Shown: in pieces, positions 36,713 through 44,658 of the stretch
Layout: every line of letters starts with the position of its first letter
How positions within the stretch are numbered: position 1 is the first letter of the stretch
DNA from: Candidatus Omnitrophota bacterium
GTDB taxonomy: Bacteria > Hinthialibacterota > Hinthialibacteria > Hinthialibacterales > Hinthialibacteraceae
NCBI GenBank assembly: GCA_013177805.1
Contig: JABLXU010000025.1
Location: 1-64,000 of the forward strand
Direction of reading: 5' to 3'
Length of the DNA: 64,000 bases
Program-made: the position numbers and the translations under genes
Notes under the pieces: model-generated
Told to the model about the DNA's origin: nothing
The model's database searches: none
The model's input: the letters and a program-made list of their open reading frames with translations, nothing else

Positions 36713-37345
36713 TCAGGGACGCAATTCGGTGGCGCCGCGGTGCGCCCCGGTGATCACCTGGTGCGGGGCCTTGAATTGGCGCATGCGGTCGTAAATCGCC
36801 CAGGCTTCCTGGCACAAACCGCTATCCCGCAGCTTCTCCGCGCACCGGAACAATCCTTCGCAGAACGCCAGCTGACTGGCTTCGGGCACATGGGCCATGG
36901 CGCTTTCGATCGCCCGGGCGGCGGGGAGGGTGCCCATGTTGCCCAACGCGCGCGCGGCGGCTTGCGAAACCACCAAATCCTCACTCTTGAGCAGGCCGGT
37001 CAACGACTCCACCGCCTTGGTGTCGCGGCGCACCCCAATGCTGCCGATCACACCCGCCAGCAGATTGCCCTGGAGTTTCCCCAAGGCGGCACGGAAAGCG
37101 TCATCCACGGAGGGATCGGGAATCGTCTCCAGCGCGTAACGGGCCATGTGCGCCAGTTGCTTGTCTTCCAGCAACGCGGCCAACACGGGAACGGCCGCCT
37201 TGGAGCCCACGCGGGCGAGCCCCCGGCAGGCGTCGAGTTTTTCCTTCAGAGCCGCGTTGGATTGGAGAACCTCGATCAGTTGCGCTTCCGAATCTTGTTC
37301 TCCGGCCGCGGCCGTGACAGCGATATTCAGTGTATTGGTTAACAT
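36713..37345 (-). CDS. HEAT-repeat protein, last gene of sensor operon
   Basis: A 210-residue protein without signal peptide. AAGGAG precedes ATG 37345. Helical repeats are regular: RVGSKAAVPVLAALLEDKQL, ALETIPDPSVDDAFRAALGK, SIGVRRDTKAVESLTGLLKS and RALGNMGTLPAARAIESAMA. It is 30 nt downstream of the exported oxidoreductase gene and followed by a terminator, so it is co-transcribed. HEAT solenoids act as protein-binding scaffolds; a partner role for the oxidoreductase is possible, but that enzyme is Tat-exported while this protein is apparently cytoplasmic. Confidence 0.8.
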   Translation of the reverse strand: MLTNTLNIAVTAAAGEQDSEAQLIEVLQSNAALKEKLDACRGLARVGSKAAVPVLAALLEDKQLAHMARYALETIPDPSVDDAFRAALGKLQGNLLAGVIGSIGVRRDTKAVESLTGLLKSEDLVVSQAAARALGNMGTLPAARAIESAMAHVPEASQLAFCEGLFRCAEKLRDSGLCQEAWAIYDRMRQFKAPHQVITGAHRGATELRP

Positions 37346-37375
37346 AATGCGATCTCCTTCAGGATAGGATAAACG

Positions 37376-38725
37376 TCAAATGATCCACGGTTCCCGCTGG
37401 GCGCGCGAGCGCAGCCGGTTGGCTTCGTCGTCGTTGAGGAATTCTTCCTTTACGGGATCAAACTTGACGTCCCGTTTCAGCCACATGCAGATGTTGGCGG
37501 CGTGCACAGTGGTCATCGAGCGGTGCATCATTTCCGCGTCCGCGACACACGGGCGGCGGGATTTGATGCAATCGAGGAAATTGCGCCAATGATTCATCGG
37601 GCGCTGGGTTCGGGCCATGTATTCGTTGACCAGCTTATCGAAATCGGCCAGCAGCGATGGAGTGGAGACTTCCGGCTTGTCGTAGCCATCGGCGATGGAT
37701 ACCCAGCCCTCGGTGCCTTCGTAACGGACCCCGCACGACCCGTGCCAGTATTTATTGTCATCGTCCCGGTGCAGCACCATGCGGATGCCGTTGGCGAATT
37801 GGGTCACCATTCCGTCGCCGGTCGGATTGTTCACGTACCCGTATTCGATGGCCGACGTGTGAGCCGCGCCGATCGCCACTTGGCATTGCGCGAAGGTGTG
37901 GGCGCCCCATTCGCCGATGCAGCTGGTGTGGAAATCGTAGAATCCCCGCCAGCCGCCGCGGACATACTGCGAGTTGTACGGCCTCCAGGGGCAGGGGCCG
38001 AGCCAGGCATCCCAATCCATTTCTTCCTTGGGCGGCTCCGGTTCTTCCGGCAGCCAGTCGAAGCGCATTTCGGCCGCGTCCCAGGGCGCGATGTGGGCTC
38101 GAACCGTATGCACATCCCCCAAGCGCCCGGTCCGGAGCAGTTCGTTGGCGAAGGTGAAATTCGCTTCGCTCAGCCGCTGGGTGCCGGTTTGATAGATGCG
38201 TCCATACCGCTTCGCCGTGTCCATCACTGCCCGCCCTTCCTGGATGGTCATGGAAGACGGTTTTTCGGAATAGACATCCTTGCCCGCCCGCATGGCCAGG
38301 ATCGAGGCGTAGGCGTGCCATCGGTCGCCGGTGGTAATCAGTACCGCGTCGATATCGGTGCGCTCGGCCAGAAACTCACGAATATCGCGGTACGTGGCGC
38401 ACTCGGTGTTGTCGTTGCGGGCATCCACCAACGCCTTGACTTTCTCGCGCCGCGCCCGGTTGGGATCACAAACAGCGACACATTGGCAATCGGGATACTG
38501 CAACAACATCCGCAGGTCGTACTCACCCCGCACGCCGATGCCAATGCCCCCCAGAATAATCCGGTCGCTGGGTGCCACGTAGCCATCCCTGCCCAAGGCT
38601 TTGGATGGAATGACACTGGGTGCCGCCAGCACCGCCCCGGCCTGGGCGGCCGTCACGATAAACCGGCGCCGGTCCGTTTTCGCGGAAAGCGCCTGATTCA
38701 GAAGATCTTTGGTCTCACTCATCAT
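37376..38725 (-). CDS. Tat-exported Gfo/Idh/MocA-family oxidoreductase in sensor operon
   Basis: ATG 38725 after GGAGG (a second ATG follows at 38722); 449 residues. The twin-arginine signal is deeper than usual: TDRRRFIVTAAQAGAVLAAP at 18-37. Rossmann region GGIGIGVRG 59-67; EKP at 154-156 (YSEKPSS). MDWDAWLGPCPWRPYNSQYV and WGAHTFAQ belong to the exported subgroup. The gene is fourth in the operon, after the SSS symporter (98 nt) and before the HEAT gene (30 nt). A role in processing the sugar detected by the propeller sensor is inferred. Confidence 0.88.
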   Translation of the reverse strand: MMSETKDLLNQALSAKTDRRRFIVTAAQAGAVLAAPSVIPSKALGRDGYVAPSDRIILGGIGIGVRGEYDLRMLLQYPDCQCVAVCDPNRARREKVKALVDARNDNTECATYRDIREFLAERTDIDAVLITTGDRWHAYASILAMRAGKDVYSEKPSSMTIQEGRAVMDTAKRYGRIYQTGTQRLSEANFTFANELLRTGRLGDVHTVRAHIAPWDAAEMRFDWLPEEPEPPKEEMDWDAWLGPCPWRPYNSQYVRGGWRGFYDFHTSCIGEWGAHTFAQCQVAIGAAHTSAIEYGYVNNPTGDGMVTQFANGIRMVLHRDDDNKYWHGSCGVRYEGTEGWVSIADGYDKPEVSTPSLLADFDKLVNEYMARTQRPMNHWRNFLDCIKSRRPCVADAEMMHRSMTTVHAANICMWLKRDVKFDPVKEEFLNDDEANRLRSRAQREPWII

Positions 38726-38823
38726 GTTGCCTCCAAATAAGATGCGTTCACATCGCCTCATCCATACCACATTCCCCGCCGCCTGTCGATGTTCGTGAAA
38801 GGGTTCGGCGTCCGGTCAAAGCA

Positions 38824-40263
38824 TTATTCCGTAGGTTTCTTCCATCTCTCCCACACCATCTCCCCCGCGATGGCCGTGGCCATCGATACCAGCGCTCCCA
38901 CCGGAACAAACCAAGTCCAATGAAACTGACAGCGCGATATGGCCCACACCGCCCCGGCCCCCGCCAGCATCCCCGCCATGAGCGTGTACTCGTTGCGGAA
39001 ACGCGTGAAAATCCCCAACAGAAAAGCGGCCAGGAGGCTGCCATAGGTGTAACTGGGAATGCTAAGACCTGTGTCGAGGATGTTCTTCGAGCCGCTGGCC
39101 CACATGGCGATGCCCACCAGCACCCCCATCCAGAACACGGTGATCGCGCGGGACAGCAGCACCTGCCGCCTGGGGGTGAGAACGGGTTTCCAAATTACCA
39201 GCACGAAATCACTCATGGTCGACGAGGCCAAGGAGTTGAGCGAGGCGGCGGTGCTGGAGAGCGCGGCGGAAAGTATGGCCGCGATCACCAGGCCGGCAGC
39301 CACCGGCGGCATCCGCTGCGCGGCGAAATAGGGAAAGATCTCATCGGTTTTTTCCAATCCGGGGGGCAGCGTTCCGTAATACGTGAAGAGCATTATCCCC
39401 AACAACAAAAAAAACGCGAATTGAAACAACACAAAAATCCCGCTGCCAACCAGCGCCTTCCGCGCTCCCGGCAGCGATTGGCAGGCCAGCAGCCGCTGGA
39501 CGATGTCCTGATCGGCCCCGTGGGTCGCCAAACCCAGGCAGGTTCCGCCCAGAAGGCCCATGAAAAACGAATAGTTCCCGCCACCCGTCCAATCCCAATG
39601 AATGACCGCGAATTTGGCGTGCCGGGCTCCGGTCTCCAGGATCGTCTCCCATCCGCCGGGGATCAACTGCCACGCGTAATACGCGCCAAGGATTCCGCCC
39701 AGGATCATCACCCCCAGTTGGAGCACTTCGGTCCAGATCACCGCCTTGAGTCCTCCGGTGGCCGAATAGGCCAGAGAAACAACGCCGGTGATCACGATGG
39801 CGGCCGCCAGATCGAATTGGAACACACTGGAAATGACGAGCGACGCGGCGTAGTGCCGGACTCCAGAGGCCAGGGCGCGGGTGATAAAGAAAAATAAGCC
39901 GGCCATCTTTTGCGTCCGCGTTCCAAACCGCTTTCCCAAGTAAGCGTAAATGGTCAGGATTTCCTGCGACATGAATTTGGGCAGAAAAAACACCGCCAAA
40001 ACCACGCGGGCGATCAAGAAACCCAGCGCCACCTGCAGGAATGACAGGTCTCCGCCTTCCTGGAACGTCTGCGCGGGCGCGCCGATAAAGGTCACGGCGC
40101 TGGTCTCGGCGGCCACCACGGCGGCCAAAGCGGCCCAGGCGGGGACCGCATGGCCCGCCAGGAAAAAATCGGACAGGGTGGTTTGCTTGCGCGCGAACGC
40201 CAATCCGATGGCGATTAAAATGGCAAAATACAACATCAATATGACAAGGCTGACCAGCGACAT
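38824..40263 (-). CDS. Sodium:solute symporter (SSS family)
   Basis: ATG 40263 follows GGGAGAG at close spacing, giving 479 residues; the frame upstream to 40554 shadows the preceding gene. About 13 transmembrane helices. The SSS signature appears as SDFFLAGHAVPAWAALAAVVAAETSAVTFIG near the N-terminus (in two parts) and ATGGLKAVIWTEVLQLGVMI in the middle; GADQDIVQRLLACQ is a conserved loop. SSS members import sugars, inositol, sialic acid or amino acids with sodium. Within this operon uptake of a sugar or sugar-derived compound is likely. Confidence 0.9.
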   Translation of the reverse strand: MSLVSLVILMLYFAILIAIGLAFARKQTTLSDFFLAGHAVPAWAALAAVVAAETSAVTFIGAPAQTFQEGGDLSFLQVALGFLIARVVLAVFFLPKFMSQEILTIYAYLGKRFGTRTQKMAGLFFFITRALASGVRHYAASLVISSVFQFDLAAAIVITGVVSLAYSATGGLKAVIWTEVLQLGVMILGGILGAYYAWQLIPGGWETILETGARHAKFAVIHWDWTGGGNYSFFMGLLGGTCLGLATHGADQDIVQRLLACQSLPGARKALVGSGIFVLFQFAFFLLLGIMLFTYYGTLPPGLEKTDEIFPYFAAQRMPPVAAGLVIAAILSAALSSTAASLNSLASSTMSDFVLVIWKPVLTPRRQVLLSRAITVFWMGVLVGIAMWASGSKNILDTGLSIPSYTYGSLLAAFLLGIFTRFRNEYTLMAGMLAGAGAVWAISRCQFHWTWFVPVGALVSMATAIAGEMVWERWKKPTE

Positions 40264-40345
40264 ATTCTCTCCCGCGCGATTGAAAATTGGAGTCCCGATA
40301 TGGCATGGATTCCCGCCGGCGGCCTTCCCTTCCGTGCGGCTGCCC

Positions 40346-41476
40346 TTAGTCCAGCAGTTTGTCAGACATAAGTTTTTCGTACAACAATTCCGCCGCCAGC
40401 CGGTGCCCCGGTTCGTTGAAATGGCTGTCGATGGTAAACAACGGCTGGGATGGACTGGCCTGGAAGGGGGGGAGAAGATTGAGCACCGGGATTCGCTTCT
40501 CTTCCAAGAATGCGGCCAGTTTTTCCAGATTTTGATCCGCCAGGCGGATGCCATCCTCGGAATATTGATCCAACCGCTTTCCGCCTTCTACCAGACGGTT
40601 CACTTCCACATGGAGGGGAATCAGCACGGCCAGCCAGGGAATGCCGCGCTCCCTCAAGAGTTCATCCGTGAAGACCAGGTTCTGGGCGAGGATATGAAAC
40701 ACGGAATCGCTGATATTCACCGTCAGTGTGCCGATGGGCGCGGTCTGATCTTCGCCGATGGCCGCCTTTTCCCACTCCCCCTCGCGGAACCGCAGCCAGT
40801 GCAGGAGGGTGTTGTATCCCCGGGACAGTTCCCGGTAGAGCCGCGAGTGATACCGCAGGAAATTTTTGAAAGGAATCGGGACCTGCCCGGGAATCAAGCG
40901 GGCTTCCCTGGAGGGCGCGTCGGGGGGGCAGCGTTCCGGCCGGCCGCGTGCGTCCAGCACCATCTGAGACTGGTACACGGCGTCGTCGTTGAAGTCGTTC
41001 CCCAGGAACACACAAACCACTACGGTGTCGGGATCGAGATCGAGCAATTTGTGTTTCAACAGCAAGTAACACAACGCCGGCGAGTAGCTGTCGATGCCGC
41101 AGTTCCAGACTTCCACACCCTCGTACCCGGGTGTGGCCTGGAATGTTTGTTCGAGGATCTGGGTGAAATTCAGCTCGTGATAAGTCCGCCGCACCAGGGA
41201 ATCGCCCAAAATCATGATCCGGCGGGTGCCATGCGGTTTGGCGGCGGGATACTCCCGGTCGTAAAAGCCGAAGGAATTCGTGCTGGGATTATTCCCAGAG
41301 AAATGATGCAGAATGGGATGGGCGTTTGTGATTTCATGCGCGACCGGCCCATACAGAATCTGGAGCACTCCTTCCGCCAGCAGCAAGGCAATAAGCGTCC
41401 CTAAGGCCGCCGCCAACGCGCCAAATAGCCATTTCTTGAGAGGCCGCATGGGAGCCGGCAAGGCGTGTTCAGTCAT
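40346..41476 (-). CDS. Membrane-anchored SGNH/GDSL-family hydrolase
   Basis: A 376-residue protein with an N-terminal membrane anchor (WLFGALAAALGTLIALLLAEGVL). The SGNH blocks are present: block I IMILGDSLV with the catalytic Ser near residue 92, a Gly in block II (VWNCGIDSYS), block III VFLGNDFNDD and block V DSHFNEPGHRLAAEL with the Asp-x-x-His pair. Such enzymes remove acetyl or other ester groups from carbohydrates. The gene starts 12 nt after the sensor gene, so it is translated from the same transcript; the symporter gene follows 82 nt later. Confidence 0.85.
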   Translation of the reverse strand: MTEHALPAPMRPLKKWLFGALAAALGTLIALLLAEGVLQILYGPVAHEITNAHPILHHFSGNNPSTNSFGFYDREYPAAKPHGTRRIMILGDSLVRRTYHELNFTQILEQTFQATPGYEGVEVWNCGIDSYSPALCYLLLKHKLLDLDPDTVVVCVFLGNDFNDDAVYQSQMVLDARGRPERCPPDAPSREARLIPGQVPIPFKNFLRYHSRLYRELSRGYNTLLHWLRFREGEWEKAAIGEDQTAPIGTLTVNISDSVFHILAQNLVFTDELLRERGIPWLAVLIPLHVEVNRLVEGGKRLDQYSEDGIRLADQNLEKLAAFLEEKRIPVLNLLPPFQASPSQPLFTIDSHFNEPGHRLAAELLYEKLMSDKLLD

Positions 41477-41488
41477 GAAGAATTGGTT

Positions 41489-44389
41489 TCATTGGCTGGG
41501 ATCCGTGGAATCCGGATCCGGACGGGGACGATTCATCACGTCCTGGTATTCCGGATACAATTTTTCAAAACACGAGGGGCAGATGCTATGGCTGAAGTCC
41601 GCTTCCGAATGATCCCGGATATAATTTTCAATCTGATTCCAATAGCCCTCGTCGTTTCTCACCTTTTTACAATACGAGCAGATGGGAATCAATCCGCTGA
41701 GAATTTTGATTTTGCGCAAGGCCTCTTCCCGCTGGGCCATGCTCAGTTCCAGTTCCTCATTTTTCCGCCGCAGCTCACGGGTTCTCTCGGCGACCAGGCC
41801 CTCCAAATGGGCTTGTTCGCGCCGGAACCGCGCAATTCGCCGGCGATACTCCCCCCAGGTCAGAATTCCCACTCCGGCCAGCGAAGAAACAAGAAACCAC
41901 CAAGTTCTCCAAAACGGGGGAAAGACCACAACCGGTATAGACAATCCCGTTTCGTTCCACACCCCATGGTTGTTGCTCCCCTTGATCTGCAATGTGTACG
42001 ATCCTGGACTGAGATTCGTGTAATTGCCAAAACGGCGGGTCCCGGCATACACCCAGTCATGATCAAATCCCAGCAACCGGTAGGCATACTGGTTTTTAGC
42101 CGAATTGGTAAAATCCAACGCCGCGAACTGAAAAGTGAAAAACTTATCTTGATACGATAAATCAATCCGGCCGGCATGGTCAAAGAGGCCCGGGGGTGAA
42201 AACGGCTTTCCCATGATGCTGAATCCAGTCATTACTACCGGCGGCACATGGGCGTTAGTGGTCACCTCTTCGGGATGAAGAATTGTAAATCCCGAGGCGC
42301 TGCCGAAAAACAGTTCCCCCCGCGGATTTCGGTAACCACTCCGGCTGCCGAATTCGTTGCTGGGCAAACCGTCGTTCTCGTCATAATTGAGGAAGACTTC
42401 CTCTACCGGCGAAAAACGGCTGACTCCGTGGTTGGTACTTATCCACAAATTGCCTTGAGCATCTTCCAGAATGCCCCGGATGCTGTTATCCGGCAATCCA
42501 TCCTCCATGAAATATTTGATGAACGTTTCTGTCTCTGGATCCCACTGGTTCAGGCCGTTCGCCGTGCCGATCCACACGCGTCCCGCCTGGTCCTCCTGCA
42601 GACAGATCACCCGGTTGTGGCTCAAGGCGCCGGGATCTTGAGGATTGCTCTGGTACCGGGTGAATGTTTGAGTGGCGGGGTCGAACCGGTTTAATCCCCC
42701 TTGCGACGTTCCTACCCAGAGATGACCGCGGTGATCCGGCAGAATGCCAGTGACATACCGATCGCTCAAGCTGGCAGGATCCTGATCCACCGGGACAAAC
42801 GAGGCCACCAGATTCCCGTCCCCGTCCATCTGGTGCAGCCCATTGTCGTCCGTGCCGAACCAGAGAAATCCTCCGCGGTCTTCCACGATCGACCGGACTG
42901 AATCCACCCGGATGCGGGACAAAACCGCCCCGTTCCCCGGCAACGGGTGGAACAAACCGGTTGAACGGTCGAAAGACATCAATCCTTGTCCATACGTGCC
43001 CGCCCACAGGACGCCGCGGCTGTCTTCCCACAACGCCAACACAGTATTCATGTAATTTTCCTTGCCGAAAACACCCGGCAGATCGTAATGAGTGAATTCC
43101 TCCTTCCGCCGGTCCAAGCGGTTGAGCCCTCCTTCATAAGTGCCCACCCAGAGAATCCCCTCCCGGTCTTCCAGCAAGGAATATACAAGACCGGAGGATA
43201 AACTGTTGGATTGTAAAAAAGAGTGGGAGTAATTGACGAAACGGCTGATCTGGTAGTGGCATTTGTTGACACCGCCTCCGATGGTTCCCACCCAAATCAT
43301 TCCTGACCGGTCTTCCCAGAGACAATCGATTGTGTTGCTGCTTAAACTGCGGGGCAGTCCGGGATCGTGCGTAATCCGTACCGGACGGCCCAATTGGGGA
43401 CTCAGATAGAATAGCCCATCCGACCACGTCCCGATCCACAAACACCGGGCGCGGTCCTGAAGGATACACGTGATCTTCCTCCCTTCGAATTCCGGCAGGG
43501 AGGTAAAGGTCCCGGACGCCCGGTCCATTCGCTGCAATCCCCCGTTCCAAGTCCCGACCCAGAACATCCCTTCCGAATCTTCCAGAAGATACATGATAAA
43601 ATCCGAGGCGACCGAACTGGGATCGTCCGGACGGTGGGTGAAACGCGTAAACCGCCCGGCCGATTCATCCATCCGGTTCAATCCCCCGCCGCTTGTGCCG
43701 ATCCAGAGCGAGTCTTGCGAATCACGAAAAATCGTCGTGATATGGTTGGACGAAATCGACTCCGGATTTGCCGGATCGTGAGTGTACCGTTGCTGGATCC
43801 CCTGTTCCGGATCAAAACGCAAAAGGCCATCCGTCGTTCCGATCCACAAGCCGTCCGGGACATCTTCAAAAATCACGGTAATGAAATTGGCGGGCGAAGG
43901 GGGCGCTTCTCCAGTTTGGGTCAAAAAGGTCTGAAACGTATTCGTGGCCGGATCGAAGAGATTCAGGCCGTTCTGGGTGCCGGCCCAGATCCGCCCCTGG
44001 GAATCCGCCAACAAGGCGTTGACGAAGTTGTCGGACAAGGACCGGGGATCCTGAAAACGGTGTTTGAAGATCGTGAATTCATAACCGTCATAACGGCACA
44101 GGCCGTTGGCAGTGCCGAACCACAGGTACCCTTCCGCGTCCTGGATGATCCGGTGGACGTTGCTGTCCGGCAGGCCGTCATTGGTGGTAAACCGCGTGAA
44201 TTGGCAGCGGTTGATTTGCGCGAAGGCTTCTGGGCCCTGGGCCGTGAACCAGAGAATGGCCGCCAGCAACCAACCCGCCGCATGGGCCGGAGACGGAGAC
44301 AAATTACGGTTCAGTTTTCCGGATCTGCTGCCTATTTCAGCAAATTCCAGTGTATCTGGACTCTTCCCCTCGATAAATCCATAACCCAT
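41489..44389 (-). CDS. Reg_prop/Y_Y_Y propeller sensor with C-terminal cysteine motif, no kinase domain
   Basis: A 966-residue protein; ATG 44389 has GGAG seven nt upstream. The N-terminal signal/anchor is WLLAAILWFTAQGPEAFA. Two seven-bladed-type propeller regions follow, made of repeats such as DNFVNALLADSQGRIWAGTQ and SNHITTIFRDSQDSLWIGTS. A Y_Y_Y domain comes next, then a TM helix near 865-885 (TWWFLVSSLAGVGILTW) and a coiled coil. The last 50 residues hold a Cys-x2-Cys ... Cys-x2-Cys motif (ICSYCKKVRNDEGYW, HSICPSCFEKLYPEY), seen elsewhere at the end of signalling proteins. No HisKA, HATPase, GGDEF, receiver or HTH domain is present, so its output is unclear. It heads the five-gene operon. 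Confidence 0.88.
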   Translation of the reverse strand: MGYGFIEGKSPDTLEFAEIGSRSGKLNRNLSPSPAHAAGWLLAAILWFTAQGPEAFAQINRCQFTRFTTNDGLPDSNVHRIIQDAEGYLWFGTANGLCRYDGYEFTIFKHRFQDPRSLSDNFVNALLADSQGRIWAGTQNGLNLFDPATNTFQTFLTQTGEAPPSPANFITVIFEDVPDGLWIGTTDGLLRFDPEQGIQQRYTHDPANPESISSNHITTIFRDSQDSLWIGTSGGGLNRMDESAGRFTRFTHRPDDPSSVASDFIMYLLEDSEGMFWVGTWNGGLQRMDRASGTFTSLPEFEGRKITCILQDRARCLWIGTWSDGLFYLSPQLGRPVRITHDPGLPRSLSSNTIDCLWEDRSGMIWVGTIGGGVNKCHYQISRFVNYSHSFLQSNSLSSGLVYSLLEDREGILWVGTYEGGLNRLDRRKEEFTHYDLPGVFGKENYMNTVLALWEDSRGVLWAGTYGQGLMSFDRSTGLFHPLPGNGAVLSRIRVDSVRSIVEDRGGFLWFGTDDNGLHQMDGDGNLVASFVPVDQDPASLSDRYVTGILPDHRGHLWVGTSQGGLNRFDPATQTFTRYQSNPQDPGALSHNRVICLQEDQAGRVWIGTANGLNQWDPETETFIKYFMEDGLPDNSIRGILEDAQGNLWISTNHGVSRFSPVEEVFLNYDENDGLPSNEFGSRSGYRNPRGELFFGSASGFTILHPEEVTTNAHVPPVVMTGFSIMGKPFSPPGLFDHAGRIDLSYQDKFFTFQFAALDFTNSAKNQYAYRLLGFDHDWVYAGTRRFGNYTNLSPGSYTLQIKGSNNHGVWNETGLSIPVVVFPPFWRTWWFLVSSLAGVGILTWGEYRRRIARFRREQAHLEGLVAERTRELRRKNEELELSMAQREEALRKIKILSGLIPICSYCKKVRNDEGYWNQIENYIRDHSEADFSHSICPSCFEKLYPEYQDVMNRPRPDPDSTDPSQ

Positions 44390-44418
44390 GATGCCGCTCC
44401 AAGGAGAAAGATAAGAAG

Positions 44419-44424
44419 ATTATA
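44419..44424 (-). promoter_or_regulatory. Possible -10 of the sensor operon
   Basis: Perfect TATAAT on the minus strand, 30 nt before ATG 44389. No consensus -35 lies at 16-18 nt; TTGACT occurs about 31 nt upstream, too far for normal spacing. An activator-dependent promoter would fit but is speculative. Confidence 0.35.
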
Positions 44425-44576
44425 CCGGGACCGTCCTGGATTCAGCATGTGGTGAAGTCAAGTTTCTAGAGATTTTTTCCAGATTTCTGACAAAATCCGG
44501 TAACGGACAGCCATGCGGAATGACAGATTCTTAGTGATGCCCACCGAAAACAAAATACAAAAAACAAAATACAAAG

Positions 44577-44607
44577 AAGGGGGGGGCCATGGACACGGCC
44601 CCCCCTT
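44577..44607 (-). terminator. Rho-independent terminator of gene 44659-46122
   Basis: A G8/C7 hairpin (AAGGGGGGGGCC, loop ATGGACAC, then GGCCCCCCCTT). On the minus strand it is followed by a T-rich stretch (TTCTTTGTATTTTGTTTTTTG-like). It lies about 50 nt after the stop codon. Confidence 0.75.
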
Positions 44608-44658
44608 CCGTTACTCATTCATCAGCGATTCCCGGTGGCAAGCGTCTCGATGGAACGC

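Noticed and set aside
37502..38740. 412-residue plus-strand open frame
   Set aside because: Antisense to the oxidoreductase in the sensor operon; codon-bias artefact.
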